A DNA stretch of 64,000 bases, from NCBI RefSeq assembly GCF_000220395.1, contig NW_004086353.1, positions 62,001 through 126,000 on the forward strand, given 5' to 3'. This document shows positions 1 to 16,916 of the stretch, piece after piece. The notes below the pieces were generated by a model. It ran no database searches and was not told the DNA's origin. It saw only the letters and a program-made list of their open reading frames with translations. Each line of letters begins with the position of its first letter. Positions within the stretch are counted from its first letter, which is position 1. The position numbers and the translations under genes were made by a program. The stretch is from Ichthyophthirius multifiliis. Lineage: Eukaryota; Ciliophora; Oligohymenophorea; Hymenostomatida.

Positions 1-373
1 TTTAATTATTTTATTAAAAAAGATATTATTATTTTATAAAAACTTATATTTTTAATATTATCAAAATTTATATTTTCATTCATTTATTAAATTAACTTAT
101 CTTCATTTTCTTAATAAATATTTCTATTTTTTTAATAAGTCTGCATTTATTTTTAATAATCATATAATATAGTATTTATTTAACTTCTAAATTAACTTTT
201 ATTTAAATTACTTATACAAAATTTCTAATATTCATTATCATAATCAATAAATAAAGGCAATTAATCAAACTCATTTTATTTACTTTTACTTTCCTACGAT
301 TTTTAGCAAGAATTTTTGTTTTCATCCTATAAAAAAGATTTTTTTTATGTATAAACTAAATAATCTATTTCTT

Positions 374-719
374 TCATACTTTCTTATAAATATAATATAT
401 ATTTTTTCTTTAATTTATATAAAACTTACATATTTAAACTTAAATTAACATCAATTGGCTTTTCTAATATTAATAAACTTTAACATCTTATATCATTAAT
501 TATATTAAATCATATACTTTGTTTGCCCATTTATATTCAGGATTTTTGTTTTTAAGTAATAAAGATTCCTGTTGTGCATATGATTACCATAAAGTTAATG
601 TTTTTACTAATTTTTTTGTTTTTAATATTTTAGAAAATAAAAGTTACAATTGTTATTTTTTATTTATGATAATATTTCTAATTTATTTTAATTTTAATAC
701 ATTATTTTCGTATATATTA
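374..719 (-). CDS. possible terminal exon of an unrecognised gene
   Basis: An open frame of about 115 codons ends at TGA (374-376) and is closed upstream by an in-frame TGA at 720-722. It has no obvious start Met, so if real it is a last exon. The middle part reads like protein, with WQSYAQQESLLLKNKNPEYK and then KVYDLIQLM, richer in charged residues and in G/C than its surroundings. No family is recognised. In DNA this A/T rich, TGA-free runs of this length also arise by chance, so confidence is low. The rest of 1-1057 shows nothing else I can support. Confidence 0.25.
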
Positions 720-1057
720 TCATGTTAAAATATGGAATTGTTTATAATGTAATTATTTATTTTATTATTCGCATTATCATATATTTTTTAAAAATTTTAT
801 TAGATTTATTAATGTAATTAAGATGCATATTACTATTTTTTTTTTTCTATTATTTTAACCCATTTAAATAAAATAATTTAAATATATTTTTTATTGATTT
901 AAAAATATTATTAGAGATTTATATTTTATTTATATATATATATATGAAAGTTTGGTTTATAAAATATTAAAAGATTTTTTTTTTTAATTTAAAAATTGTA
1001 CATAAAATAAAAATAAAATTTAATTTTTATATTTATAAAACATATATTTTATTTATT

Positions 1058-1732
1058 TCATTTTAAAGTTTTTAAAATCAAAAAAGTACTTACATTTTGC
1101 AAACTTTTAAATGAGTATTAATTTTTAACATCAGTTATACCATCCCTATCAGAAATATTTATTTATTTATTTTCATATAACACTTTTGTTCCAATATGCA
1201 TTATAAAAGTGTTATTTAAATTTTGGTTTTCAAAAGTAATTTATTAATTTTCTTCTAAGTGGCAAATATCTAAAGTTAAATTATTAAAATTTAGTATGTT
1301 TTAAATTTTATTTAATTCTTTTTTTTAAATATCAAATTTTTATTAGAAATATTCTCCTTTTAACAAATCATTATTTTCAACCCAAAATTAAATAAATTAA
1401 CTTTATTAATCTTCACTAGTATTTTAAATTCCATGCCAAATTTCTTCGCTTCCTGATCTTAAAATATGTACATCTCCCTTTTCAATGATAACTCTTTCTT
1501 TTAAAGTTGAGTTATGACGTATTTATCCATCGAGTACTATGGTTATTATATCGAATTTACTAACTTTATTATCTTTAGCAAATTCCTCTAAAGGATTTAA
1601 TGTGTATTCATTAACAGCTTTTATTTTACCAACTCCAGTTTTAAGAGGATTATAATATTCTCCAAATGTAAAATAATAAAAACCTTTTGCAAAACTATGA
1701 TTGAATTAATATCTTTTATTACTATATTCCAT
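1058..1732 (-). CDS. pirin-like cupin protein lacking most metal ligands
   Basis: Intronless frame of 224 codons from ATG (1730-1732) to TGA (1058-1060). The N-terminal half follows the pirin/YhhW pattern: a HSFAKGFYYFTFGEYYNPLK segment, then GVGKIKAVNEYTLNP, an ITIVLDGQIRHNS strand, and GDVHILRSGSEEIWHGIQN. Later FIQFWVENN matches the strand that follows the metal site in pirins. Pirins are bicupin proteins that bind iron; some act as quercetinases and animal pirin as a nuclear cofactor. In the family the metal is held by an HxH pair after the first Gly-rich turn and by a later H and E. Here the HxH region reads AKDNKVSKFD with no His, and only the His in IWHG remains, so classical metal binding is doubtful. 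Length is near the usual 230-290. The family call rests on motif order only. Confidence 0.7.
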
Positions 1733-2189
1733 TTTTTATATTATTATTATTTTTTATTATTTTTATCCTTTATTCTAAAATAAAAATTTGTGTTTTTTTT
1801 AATTAAATAGTTTTGTTTTGCTCATTTTAAATTTTTTTATACCAAAAATTCATATTAAATAAAATTTTAAAAACTGCTTGATTTTCTATTGATTTTGTTT
1901 AATAATTTCTTAAGAATTTTAAGCAAAAAAAAAAAATAATGATATTTATAAAAAAAAAAGTAAAAATAATTAATAAATTACTACTTCAAAACTATAATAA
2001 ATCAATCAAACAAACTTAAAAAAATCTAATCTATTTATACAAAAAAAATTGTATTTTTTACTAATGAAAGCTTATTTATTATACGCGGGAATAAAATAAA
2101 TAATTTTAAATTTTTTATAAATATCAAAATCCGTATATAAAATATAAAAATATTAATAAATTTATAAATATTTTTATAAACAAATATTA

Positions 2190-5100
2190 ATGAATTAGTC
2201 AAAATATATGGAAAGGCTTAAACTGCAATAATCTTTGCAAATTCAAAAATCAAATATAAAGAAGCTAAAATTAACCGATTCTTCATAATCAGAAGATGAA
2301 AATGTAAATTGCTTAAAAAAAAATTTAGAAAAAGAAATATCTAGCTAAAAAATAAATATTGATGAAATTAATAATAGTAATGATATTGTTTATGTTGAAC
2401 TTTAAGATGATAATTAAGTCTAATATTCTGATTTTTTTAAATAAAATTTAGTTGATGATGAAAAAACAAATATATTATGGATTATAAATGGATCTTATTT
2501 TCATTTATATTTACTTTAATTATATAAAGAAAACATTTAGAGAAAAGAATAAAACAATAATTTATCAGATTTTAGTTTCGATTCTGAATAATAGGAAATT
2601 TATACTTAAAATGGGCTTAAGTTTTATATATTTATAAATACAGTTTTTCAGAATAAAAAATGATATTAGTTATTTAATAAAAAACCGAATAAAATAATTT
2701 AAATGTATAAAAAAAAAAAATTAAAATTTTTATTTTATTATAAAAAAAAAGGAAGTATAAATTGAATTCGATTTATTTGTATATTTAGATAGAAAAGTAT
2801 TATCTAATATTTATGGAAAGTATTTAAATTTTTTAATATTTTTTATTATTATTATTATATATCTAAAATAATTAAATAAACTCATAATATTTCTCAGGTT
2901 AACATTTGATAGCTAATAGAAATCTCAAATTAAGGTTATATAAACAAAATTTATTATCTCTTAGTTAAAAGATTAAAAATTAGTAATAAATGGATATATT
3001 AAATAAATCAAGCATTCTAAGTATTTAATTTAATATATACTAAAATAATGTTTTTTTTTTTTAATAAAAGATATATTTCAAAATAAGCTACGGGGTGTGT
3101 AGGATTAAGAAATTAAGGAAATACTTGCTATATGAATAGCTATTTATAAACTTTATATCATTTATCGTTTTTTGCAAAATAAGTTTTAAATATACCTTCT
3201 AATTAAAAAATTGATAATTTTCCTGATGCTTTATAAATTTTGTTTTATGATTTATTAACAGGAACAACTTAAGTAAAAAAAATAAAAATATTTTTTTAAG
3301 TATGCCTTTTGAATGATTTTTATAAAAAAAGCAATAAACTACAAATTTATTAAAAAGCTTTGGATGGGAATATGAGGATGCATAAGTTTAACACGATATT
3401 TAAGAATTCGGATGTAAAATAATTAAATTTTATTATAAGTAATTTACTCAAAGGTCATTTGATAGAAACCCTAGAATAAAATATGGATAAATATCCTGAA
3501 TTAAAAGGATCTGTTTAAAAATTGTTTTAAGGATAAACTATTTATTATATTAAATGCATTAATGTCAATTTTAAAACTGAAAGAATAGAACCTTTTTTTG
3601 ATATATAACTTTAAGTAAAAGGTAATTTCTAAATAAATTATTATTTAATATGTTATTTTTTATTAGATATGAGAAGTCTAAAGGATTCTCTTATTTAATA
3701 CACTTAAGAAGAAATGTTAATAGGAGATAATATAGTATGTTATTTTTAAACATTAAGTAAATATATTATTTTTTTAAAAAAAACTAGTATGATACAGGCG
3801 ATTAATAATACGGGAAATAAGACGCTAAAAGGGGAGCTAAATTTAAAATATTACCACCGGTTCTTTAAATAACCTTAAAGAGGTTTGAATACGATAAAAA
3901 TTATGTATTTTTTTTTTTTTTTTTCTTATTTTTTTAAAATATATAAAAATATAAAAGGGTTACTTAAAAAAAATACTTGATCCTTATGAATATCCTTTAA
4001 TTTTAGATATGAAACCTTTTATGAACTTATATAATTCTAAAAAAAGTGACAATAATGTAAATAACGTTAAATAATATAAATAAACATTTCTAAAAAAATA
4101 AATATTATTTAAAGGAATTTTAATATGAACTTTTCGCAGTTTTAATACATAGTGGATAATATAGTGGTTCTGGTCATTACTATGCTTATATAAAAAAATA
4201 AAAATAATGGTTTAAATTTAATGATTCTGTAGTTGAAAAAATAAGTGAATCTTAAGCATTATAAGGAGGTAGGGGAGGTAATGCTACTCATTTAGTTTGG
4301 AAACCTGTAATTTATTTTATTTTATTTTTATTTATTATTTATTTTTAGGAAAGTTTAACTTTTTTAGAAGAAAAAATTTAAAAAAAAGAAACTGCTTATA
4401 TGCTGGTTTATATAAAATAAAATATGAAATAAAAAATTTTAGAAGAAATAACAATTTAAGATATTCCCAAATGGATTTTAAATTTAAGATAAGAATAAAT
4501 ATAAAAAGAAGAAGAACTAAAAAGATAAAAAAAATATTTTTATGTCGGAATTCTTGACTTTGAAACTTTACAATAATAAGCAAATGGTTTTTTTAATATT
4601 TACATATATATTTTAATTTATTAATAAAATAAAAAAAAAGGAAATGCTTTACTATACCATAAATTATATTTAAAAAGCTAGAATTAAGTGGGTTTTTCAA
4701 GAATTTTATAAGTTGAAAAAATTAAAACAGTAGAAAAGTTTGTAGAATAGATTTAAGAGGACATAAATTTAAATTTAAATTATTTTACAATATGGAAAAT
4801 AATTTACTAGTAAGATTAGGATTAGGAAAGAATTTGTAGTGTGTAATCTTTATTATATAATAATTCTGCAATTTAGACATTTGATTAATATTATTAAGGA
4901 GTTTTTAAATAAAATTCTTAAATTAGTTTTCTAATATTGCATATTTCTAATAATTTTAAAAAATTCTAATTAATAAATAAAAACTAAATAAATAATTAAT
5001 AAAATAAAAACGAAATAGAATTCGAAGATTTAGAAAGTGAATGCTTAAGGGTAAAATAGCTTTTTTAAAAAAACGAGATATTTCTTGTTTTTGTTAAAGT

Positions 5101-6703
5101 TTTTAATAATAATAAAGGAATAAGTTTATATAATTATTATTATGAAAGCTAATTATGTTCATTTGAAAACTTTATTACTAAGATTTTAAAAGATAGTTAA
5201 TTTTAGAATTTGGACTATTTTTATGAAAGCAATCATACTATTTATTAAATATAATAAAATCAGGTTTAAGATTAATTAAGAGCAATTTTCAAAAATAGTT
5301 AGTTTGGCGTTTTAATAATTCAAGATTTATGTCATTAATAAAAAAACTAAGTATTTTTATTCTATATATATATATAATATTTCTAAATTAATATCATAAT
5401 CATAGTTAGTTCAGAATTAATATAAATATTGGAATGAGTACATATTATTGAATTTTAGAAATGTAAAATTATATTAATTTTAAATAAATTTGATTGTTTA
5501 ATTTTTATTAAAAGTCTTAAGATGAAATATAGTAAACTTTTTAATTAGAACTTAGCTAAAATATAACATATCCTTAATTACAAAATTTAATTCATAAAGT
5601 AAAAAAAGCTTAATTATATTTACTATATAATAAAAATAAATGTTTTTAAATTTTTTAAAGAATTATTATTAAAGTAGTGAAAATATTCCGATTTAAAATA
5701 TATATTTTCAAGTTTTTGAAGATAATGTAAATAAAACATAATTATTTTTTATGTATTATTAAAATAAGGAATTAAAGCAATTATCATTTAGTGAAGATCT
5801 AACAATTATATAATTATTAGAAAATTAAAAATTTTTAAACGAAAATATAACAATAGAATTTAATTATGCCCCTTTTTAATCTGCTAAAGATAGATTAGAA
5901 AATATCCAAATTAATTTCATTTTTATGAACTAATCTTTAAACGGCTATTTAATAAATGATCCTTAACTAATTAATATATCTATAAAAAAAGATTCTTCAA
6001 TAGAAAATATCTATTAATAGTTATATTAAAATTCATAATTATTGTAAATAAAAAAAATAAACACTTAAAATATATTTATAAATAAAATATTAATAATATG
6101 AAAATTTAAATATTTTTAAATATACAAGCTAAAAAAATAAAAAGATATATTAACAAAGAAGAACAAGAAAATTTATAAGGAAGGCTTTAAATACTGTTTT
6201 CTTTATCAACTGATAAACATGAATTAAATAGTATAATACCGAATATGACATCTTAAATAAAAAATCTAGAATTAAACATGAAAAATGTTTATTTATTTTT
6301 TTTTGAAAGAAAAATAAATATTCTAAGTGATATTTTGATATTTTGTTAGTTTAAACTTAATAATAAAAGCTAAAATTTTTCAAAAAATTCTCAATAAAAT
6401 GTCGGACATCCTTTTGTTTTATTAGTTGATGAAAATACTTAAATATAATAGTTGTATTTGTTGTTGTTTAATCATTTGAAAAATAAGAAAATCAAATATT
6501 TTTCAAATGATTCTTACTAGTATCAAATTAATAAATAATTAGAAGCTTCTTTATATAAAATTGATGGGTAATAAAGCTACTCTATTACTAATAATGATAA
6601 GAGTACTCTTTACTAAAAGTTCTGTTCTGAAAAAAAAGTTAATCTTAAATTAGAAATATAAGTTTATGCAGTTTAATTAATTTAAATTTAATAAGATTTT
6701 TGA
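2190..6703 (+). CDS. USP7-type ubiquitin carboxyl-terminal hydrolase
   Basis: Multi-exon gene from ATG (2190-2192; a second in-frame ATG lies at 2208) to TGA (6701-6703). Deubiquitinase of the USP/C19 family. The Cys box is VGLRNQGNTCYMNSYLQTLY with catalytic Cys at 3126-3128. It is followed by SFGWEYEDAQVQHDIQEFG, the PPVLQITLKRFEYD block near 3860-3900, and the His box HSGQYSGSGHYYAYI with catalytic His at 4175-4177, then WFKFNDSVV. After the catalytic core come ETAYMLVYI and DIPKWILNL, which match USP7 just C-terminal to its catalytic domain, and then a long region in the place of USP7's ubiquitin-like domains. The N-terminal ~200 codons sit where USP7 has its MATH domain but are very diverged, and reading them needs an intron or frame change near 2620-2660. 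Several introns are clear (for example 2820-2897). Exon joins in 4.6-6.7 kb are only partly resolved. Confidence 0.85.
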
Positions 6704-8376
6704 TTCAGAAATTAAATATAACTATAGAAAATGTATATTTATATATAAATGATTATAATATTATAATATTCAAAAAATAAATCAATATTGTTTTTCCTAT
6801 TATTAAATATTTATTATTATTATTTTTTTAAAAATTTATTATTATTTTTTATTATAAAATTTTGTAATGTTTAATTTATATTTTAAATATTTCAGAATTC
6901 CATATATGATTCAATCTCTTTTATTATTTAAATATAAATATATGTATTAAATATATATAATTAATAAATATGATTATTTAAATAAAAAATTAATTAAATT
7001 ACGAACTGAATCATCTATTTTTGGTTAAAATAAAATTTAAATAAAAATCACTGGAACTATATTAAAAAAGAGTTCGAAAAGAAAACAATATATATACCTA
7101 TTTATATAAAAAAAAATTAATAAAAAAATATCAAATATAAAATCAAAGAATATTTATATAAATATTTAAAAATATATTTATATTTCCCATTTGCTTTAAT
7201 CACTATCTCTGCATGACTTTGGATCAAATTATTTCATATTTAAAATTATTTATTTATCAAACATAACGAAATTAAATATAATCTTTGAAAATCCACAAGG
7301 AATTAATACATAAACAATAACTTTTAACTAAATTTATATATATATAAAATAATATATGTTTTTAAGCTAAAATATATACTTCTATTTTAAAAGCTTGACT
7401 CATTTAAATATATATTCCTTCTATTTTTTAGGCAAAAATGTTGCATATGTAAATAAAAATGGTAATAATAAATAACCCAACTATAGAAATTAATAAATGT
7501 CTTTATTTATTTTTTTAAAATAGTTAAAATTTATATAAAAAATAATATTTGGTTTAAAACTTTATGTATTATCTAAAAATAAATAATTCTAAACATAATG
7601 AAATTATAATTCCAATAAAAAATACTATATATTATAGAATTTAAATAATTTAGAATTTGTATTCATATTGATTGGCTGCTTTTATTATATTAATCCTTTT
7701 TTTAATTTTTGATTTTTTATTTTTTCTTAAAAAAGAAAAGAAAAATTAATACTAAAATAAATTTATTACCATGTTTTAGTAGAATAAATTAAAATATAAT
7801 AATATATGTAGGTTTAAATTTACTCTAATACAATATAATTACTCAAGTATTATTTTATTTAAACATCATAATAATCATAATAATTAGCATGTTAATCAAT
7901 AAATTAGGCATAAATAATGGCATTGTAAATATGTAGACTAACTAAAACTAATAATAAAGTATTATAAATAATAATTTAAATATAATTAAACAATTAATAA
8001 CCTATATAATAAGCAATCAAAATAAATGAAAACTAAATTATTATATGTGAATAAGGAAGCTAATTATTTTTTATCCATTTTATTTATTTATATAAATTAA
8101 AAAGAGTATAAAAAAATAAAATTATTAAAAGGCTAAGGAGAACATAATTCGAAATATTTTCTTATTAATTGGTATAATCTAAATCTGAAAAAATGTTATC
8201 TTCGCAGTTTTTTTGATAAAAATAATTATTAAATTATTAAAATTACATTATTGGAAAATTTAATAATAACAAAATAAAATTATAAAATTTATTGCTAAAA
8301 AAGAAAAAATATATATTTAATTATTAAAAAAATTAGAAAATATTAATTAAATAAAAAATAATAGTATATATAATAA
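6704..8376. other. intergenic A/T-rich stretch
   Basis: About 1.7 kb between the convergent ends of the USP7-like gene and the minus-strand coiled-coil gene. I see no convincing exon, RNA gene or repeat, only short A/T-rich frames of the length expected by chance. Confidence 0.5.
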
Positions 8377-11300
8377 TCAGTTTTTAGATAAATTATAGTC
8401 ATCAATAATAATTTATTTATACATATTAGAAATATCCATATAGAAGTTAATTTAAAAGGTCTAATTATGTTCTTAAAACATTCTAATTATAATCTCTTTT
8501 AGTTATTTAAACTTATCTTTCTTATTATCAAAATAGTATCCTAGAATTTATATCAACCCATTAAAGAATTTCAAATACTATCCATTTTAATATTTATTAT
8601 AATTTTCTTTAATGTATTTAATATTTTAAAAATAGGTCTATTATTTGTTTTATAAATTAATTAAATATTTATAATTATTAAAGTTTTCATCAGAATTAAT
8701 AAGACTTTGAACCAAAGAAGGTAGATATTTTTCATACAAATCCGATTTTACTGAGAAGTTTTCAGAATAATTTAAAAGATAATTTTATGTAAATTATTTG
8801 CAATTATAATATACATCTTCATAATTTGTAAAAACGTCTTTAAATTTCCCAGAAACAATTATTTCATGTAATTTTTTTACAAATTCAAAATCTAATACAC
8901 TTATTTTTTCGGTTATTTTTTGAGCGGATTTCTTTCCCATTTATTTTGAGAATTTATACATGTTTTATGCATTTTTATTGAGTTTTTCTTACTTTTCTTT
9001 TACTTGTTATTCAAATGAATTATTTATTTCTACTAATTTTAGAATGCTATTTTTAAATTTCTAATCACTTAAGTTTATTTCGAATTTATTTGTTTCGAAG
9101 TTCATGAATATCTCATCAATTTCTAATAAATTTTCCATTAAAAATTCAAAATATTTAATATAATCTGTAAAAATAGCATTATATTTATTAAAAATTTCGA
9201 GATTAATATTTTATTAATTCTTCTTTATTAATCCATCATTAAACTTGTTCATGAAAAATCCCAAAATATTTTTTATTTCAATAAGAACATCTTATTCATA
9301 TAATTAATCATTTAATATAAAGTTATTTAAATCAACAATTGCCTAAAATAATCCTTTATTATTTTTCGCTTCTTATTTATAAGATTCCATTAAAGCCACA
9401 ACTTATTATTCTTATTTTGTTTTTTTCAAAAAGCTATTTATATCATTTAAATATTTATCTAAGTTATTAGTATAAAAATCCAAATTATTTAATATTGAAT
9501 TTTATTTTATCAAATTTTCTAAAGAAGCTTATATTTTTCCAAAATATACTTTCCTGAATTCCGCAAACTCACTAATTTATTTCAGATTTTCGCTATTAAA
9601 ATTAATGGCTATTTTTTCTTTTAATATTTAATTTTATTTTTCTATAAAATATGTTATTATTTGATTATATTAAGTTTTTTCAGTAACTTTCCATACTTCT
9701 TCTTATAAAATAACTTAAGTTTTTTCTTTTAATTAATTTAATGTATTTTACACATCTGTTAATTCTAATTTATTTTTTTCATAGCAATTAAATAAATATA
9801 TGAAATTTTTTTCTATTTGTTCTAATAAACGATAAATTGAGTAAGTTTTTTAAAAATAATTTTATTTATTTTCAATTAATTCGAAAATACTGTAGATATA
9901 TTTTACTTGCTTAATAAAATTTTTAAGTTTTTCTTTATCTTCACTTTTATTTATTTTAATATTCTCTAAAAAATTTCTAATATTTTCAATAGAACAGAAG
10001 TTTTCATTTTTAATTATATATATTTTTTCAAAGGATTTTTACATAATAAAAAACATATTATCATAGAGTTCGATTCCTTATTCATATTCAGGTTTACTTT
10101 TTTCCTCAAAAAATAATTTACTATTACTATTGTTATTATTAGATAAACCTTTTTTTTTGTTTTTTTTTCCATATATAAAGATACCCAAATCATCCAATAA
10201 ACTTTTTGATTTCAAATAAATATTCTCATATTCTTAAATTTCTTAATTCATTTTATTATGATTTTCTATCTCGGCCATTTCTAAATTAATTTAATTATAG
10301 GAATTCATAAAATTTATTAAGGTATTATTACTAGATTATTACGTTTATTATGTTTATTAATATTTTTTTTTTTTTTATTAAATACAATCTAAAATAAAAA
10401 TTTTAAATGCCAAAAAGCCTGCAATTAATCCTTCTAAATCATCTTTAACTTTCAATATTTTAAGAGGCATTTACATTTTGCCTTCTCTAATATATGAATT
10501 GCTCATTTTTTGTAAAAATTCTCCTTTGTTAATTTATAATTCGCTAATTACTTTTTCAGAATCAAAAAGAATTTCCTTTAAATTAAAATTCGTGTTAATT
10601 TGATTTTTTTATTAAAAAATTGAATTTTCGCAAACTTTATCTTAAAAAATTATTTTCAATTTCTATATTTCGATTATATTTTAAGATATATAACTCAAAT
10701 AATCGTAATTTTAGAAAAAACAAACATTTTCTTAATTAAATGTATGTACTTTTTCACAAAATAAAATATGCATTTTTAATTCGTTCTCATATATCTTTTC
10801 TTCCAAGTTTATTCGATTTTTTATATATTCTTTGTAGTTTTCTATTTTTGTGTTTATTTACATTAATTTATTCACATTTTCCTTTACTGTATTTATATTA
10901 TTTTCCTCATTTTCATGAAAAGGAATATTTAAATTTTAAAAGAATTAAACAAATATTCTTTTGCTTTCTTCTTATAAAGGTAAAAGGTTAAAATTAAAAT
11001 ATTATTAGATTTATTATATATTTTTTAATTATATTTAACTATTTTATATATTCTCTTAAGCTAAAAAGAACTAAGAGATACCAGATTCTATCATTTATTG
11101 AGAATCCGATGCTTTGCTTATTAGTTCTTATTAATTTTTATCTAAATTCTTTACTGATTAGTTAAAATTGCAATAATATTTTTGTTTATAAGCTTAACTT
11201 TATTTAAAAAATTTACTTATATTTTCAATCTTTTCTTTAATAAGGGAAAACTCATGATTTTTTTACTCTTTTTTTTCATTTTATAAATTTTTTAATTAAT

Positions 11301-11670
11301 TTAATTATTCAATTTCTTAATTTAACTAATCTTTCAATTATCCAAAATCGTTATTTTATTCTAAAAATACATAAGGCAATTATATTTAGGTATATTCTTA
11401 TTATTATATTTCGATTTCTTTCCTAATTTCATTTTTTTCAGATTATAAAGGTTTTTTTATTATATTATATGGATTTATATTATTATATTCTTCATCGATT
11501 ATTTCGATTTATTTTATATGAATATTGTGTAAATAGGTATTAATTGGTTAAGATTATTAATTTATTTCTTCTAATTTTTGACTTAATGTACTTTCGGGTA
11601 CTTTTTTTTTTTCTGCTTATTTTAATGACACTTTTTAAGGAGAAACTTGGGCTTAGACTTAAAAATTCAT
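8377..11670 (-). CDS. large coiled-coil protein, unrecognised
   Basis: Minus-strand gene of roughly 1,050-1,080 codons, from ATG (11668-11670) to TGA (8377-8379). At least one intron lies near 10331-10385; the exact join there was not settled. The product is rich in K, E, N, Q and I with heptad-like stretches throughout, for example QLKDQLNQEIEQLNQLKNLQ near the N terminus. There is no signal peptide or membrane segment. The start MNFQVQAQVSPQKVSLK has good A-rich sequence before it. The C-terminal half contains more globular-looking stretches (KYLPSLVQSLINSDENF). I could not place it in a family; a tethering, autophagy or cytoskeletal scaffold would fit its composition but that is a guess. 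It lies 124 bp downstream of the next minus gene. Confidence 0.65.
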
Positions 11671-11794
11671 TTTTATATATAAATTAATATATTTTGAAAA
11701 TTATATTTTTTATTAAATTAAAAGTTTTTTTTTATTTATTTATTTTTTATTTTAAACACAATAAACATTTATTAAAATTTTTATATTATTTTAA

Positions 11795-13556
11795 TCATTC
11801 TCCTTTTGAGATATAAAAAATAAAATAATCACCAATTCTTAATTATATTTCGTTTTATAAATCTTAAAATAAACCCAATTTTCTCGCTTAGCATATAGCT
11901 TCTTATTTATTATCCAAAACTTTAATATTAATTCCAAAATTTTCATAACTTTTAGAAACAACACCTATTTTTTATTTTTTATTTTTATTTTTTCATAAAA
12001 CAAAAAAAACCTGGATTTTTTGCTTAAAATATTAATTTAGAAGTAATAACATCTACTCCTGCACATCTAGTTTCTTTTAAAGTTAGTTAAGGTTCGAAAA
12101 AGTCTAATCTACATTTTTGATTATTATGAAAATAATTATATAAAATCCATCCTGAATATATTTATTCAATTTCACAGATTCTATTTTCATCATATAAATG
12201 GATTAAACTAGAATCTATATCAATAGGTATTTTTGGAATATGTTAAAATATAGGTTCTTTCCATGTTATAGAATCAAGATCAATCATCCCACCTAAATTA
12301 TAGTAATTTATAGCTATTTATATATTATCTCCTACTTTTATAGGAGTAATTGCTTAAACAAAAGTTTGTTTTTATTAATCATAATTGTGCTTTTTTTTTA
12401 TTTATTTTAAAATATAAAATTTTTCTGAAATAATATTAAATACCTTACATTCTTCCTTAAAAGCCCAAATAATTCTATTTTTATTGGTTTCAATTGCATC
12501 GAATTAATATTTACAAGAATATATTTAATCTTTTTTTCTAGTATTAAAATTACTTGAAAACTTATAGGTAAATTATAATTAAATACTCTAATCTAAAAAT
12601 AAAAAATAAAATATATAATAAAATAAATAAATTATATTACTTTTTATATTAGGTAATAATTCTGCATTAATGATTCTATCCATTCTAATACCTTTTATAT
12701 TATTGAATTTTTAAGTTTTATAAGACACATAACTATCTTTGAATGATAAAAAGGACATAGTATTTTTAATAAATTTATTATCAAGATTAACCATTTCAAA
12801 TTCTAAGACTTCTGAAAATTTATAATAAAATAAAGAGTTTATAAGTTTTATATTTATTTATTCATCAAAAAGGAAAAAGAAAATTTTATTTTAAGCCAAA
12901 AAAGGTAATTTCATAAAACAAGAAGTAAATTCGCAATTAATTTTTATTTAATTACTACTCTTTTTATTCCCCTTATTTATTTTTTTATCTTTTATTAATG
13001 AGTTTTCCATTTAATCTCTTGCTTCGTATCTCATACTTAAGCGTTTTTAAATTGATTATTCAGTCATACAAACACTTCCATTCCTATAAGATTCTCTTAT
13101 GGAAATATTTGAGTTTTCCTTTTGGAGAGTTTCTGTTATTTATCTATGAAAATTTGATATTTAATTATTTTAATTTTATTATTGTTTTAATATTAATTCC
13201 TATTATTAATTTTATGTAATGTTTTTTCCATATTTACTTAAAATACTGTTTTCATTATTTATTAAACTATCTTCGCCATTTAAAGTTTTTTCGATTTAAA
13301 TCTAATTAAAGTCAAGGCTTTAATTTATATTATATAAACTCTTTATTTTTGTTATTTATTATTATTGTTATTGATACTTTTATTATTATTGATTTTGTTG
13401 CTATTATTATAATGGTTAACCTTTGTATTTTAAACTTGCTTCTAAGCTTTATTATGCTCTTAACATTATTGCTGATGTTATTTTATTATTGTTACATTAA
13501 ATTTATTTTATCGTTATATGCCTTTGATTTAAAGGTTTGGTTTCGTTTTATCCCAT
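11795..13556 (-). CDS. poly-Q protein with a conserved-looking C-terminal half, unrecognised
   Basis: Frame from ATG (13554-13556) to TGA (11795-11797). The N terminus MGQNETK fits the MGxxx(S/T) rule for N-myristoylation. Residues about 45-70 form a Gln-rich tract coded by mixed TAA, TAG and CAA (5, 4 and 6 Gln in successive blocks). The second half looks folded: IRMDRIINAELLPN, FTYKFSSNFNT, ITPIKVGDNIQIAINYYNLG, CRLDFFEPQLTLKETRCAGV and a terminal RIGDYFIFYISKGE. Two A/T-rich introns are evident, one after LLPN (about 12600-12650) and one starting GTTTTTTTTG near 11970-12015. Their removal keeps the frame. I do not recognise the family. Confidence 0.65.
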
Positions 13557-13891
13557 TTTAAATTTATAATTTTTTTTTTAAAAATAATGACTATTTATTG
13601 TTAGTATATTAAAAAAAAAAAAATTTAAATTTTATAATTTTTATAAATAATATTATAGTTTTAACTAAAATTTAATTTTTACTCATTTTCAATATATTTA
13701 TGCAAAAATTATAAAAATATTTTTATTTTAATTATTTATTTTTTGGATAAATATTGATTAAGATTTTTAATTATAATTAATAAATAACATTTAAACACTA
13801 ATATTTATTTATATATAATATTTATATATTTAATATAATGATTTTACAATTATTTTTTATTTTTTTAATTCTTTATTAATATTTATATTTT

Positions 13892-16916
<3,025 letters not shown>

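Noticed and set aside
10740-10991. Plus-strand hydrophobic ORF
   Set aside because: Antisense to the coiled-coil gene, whose minus frame is open and charged across this stretch.
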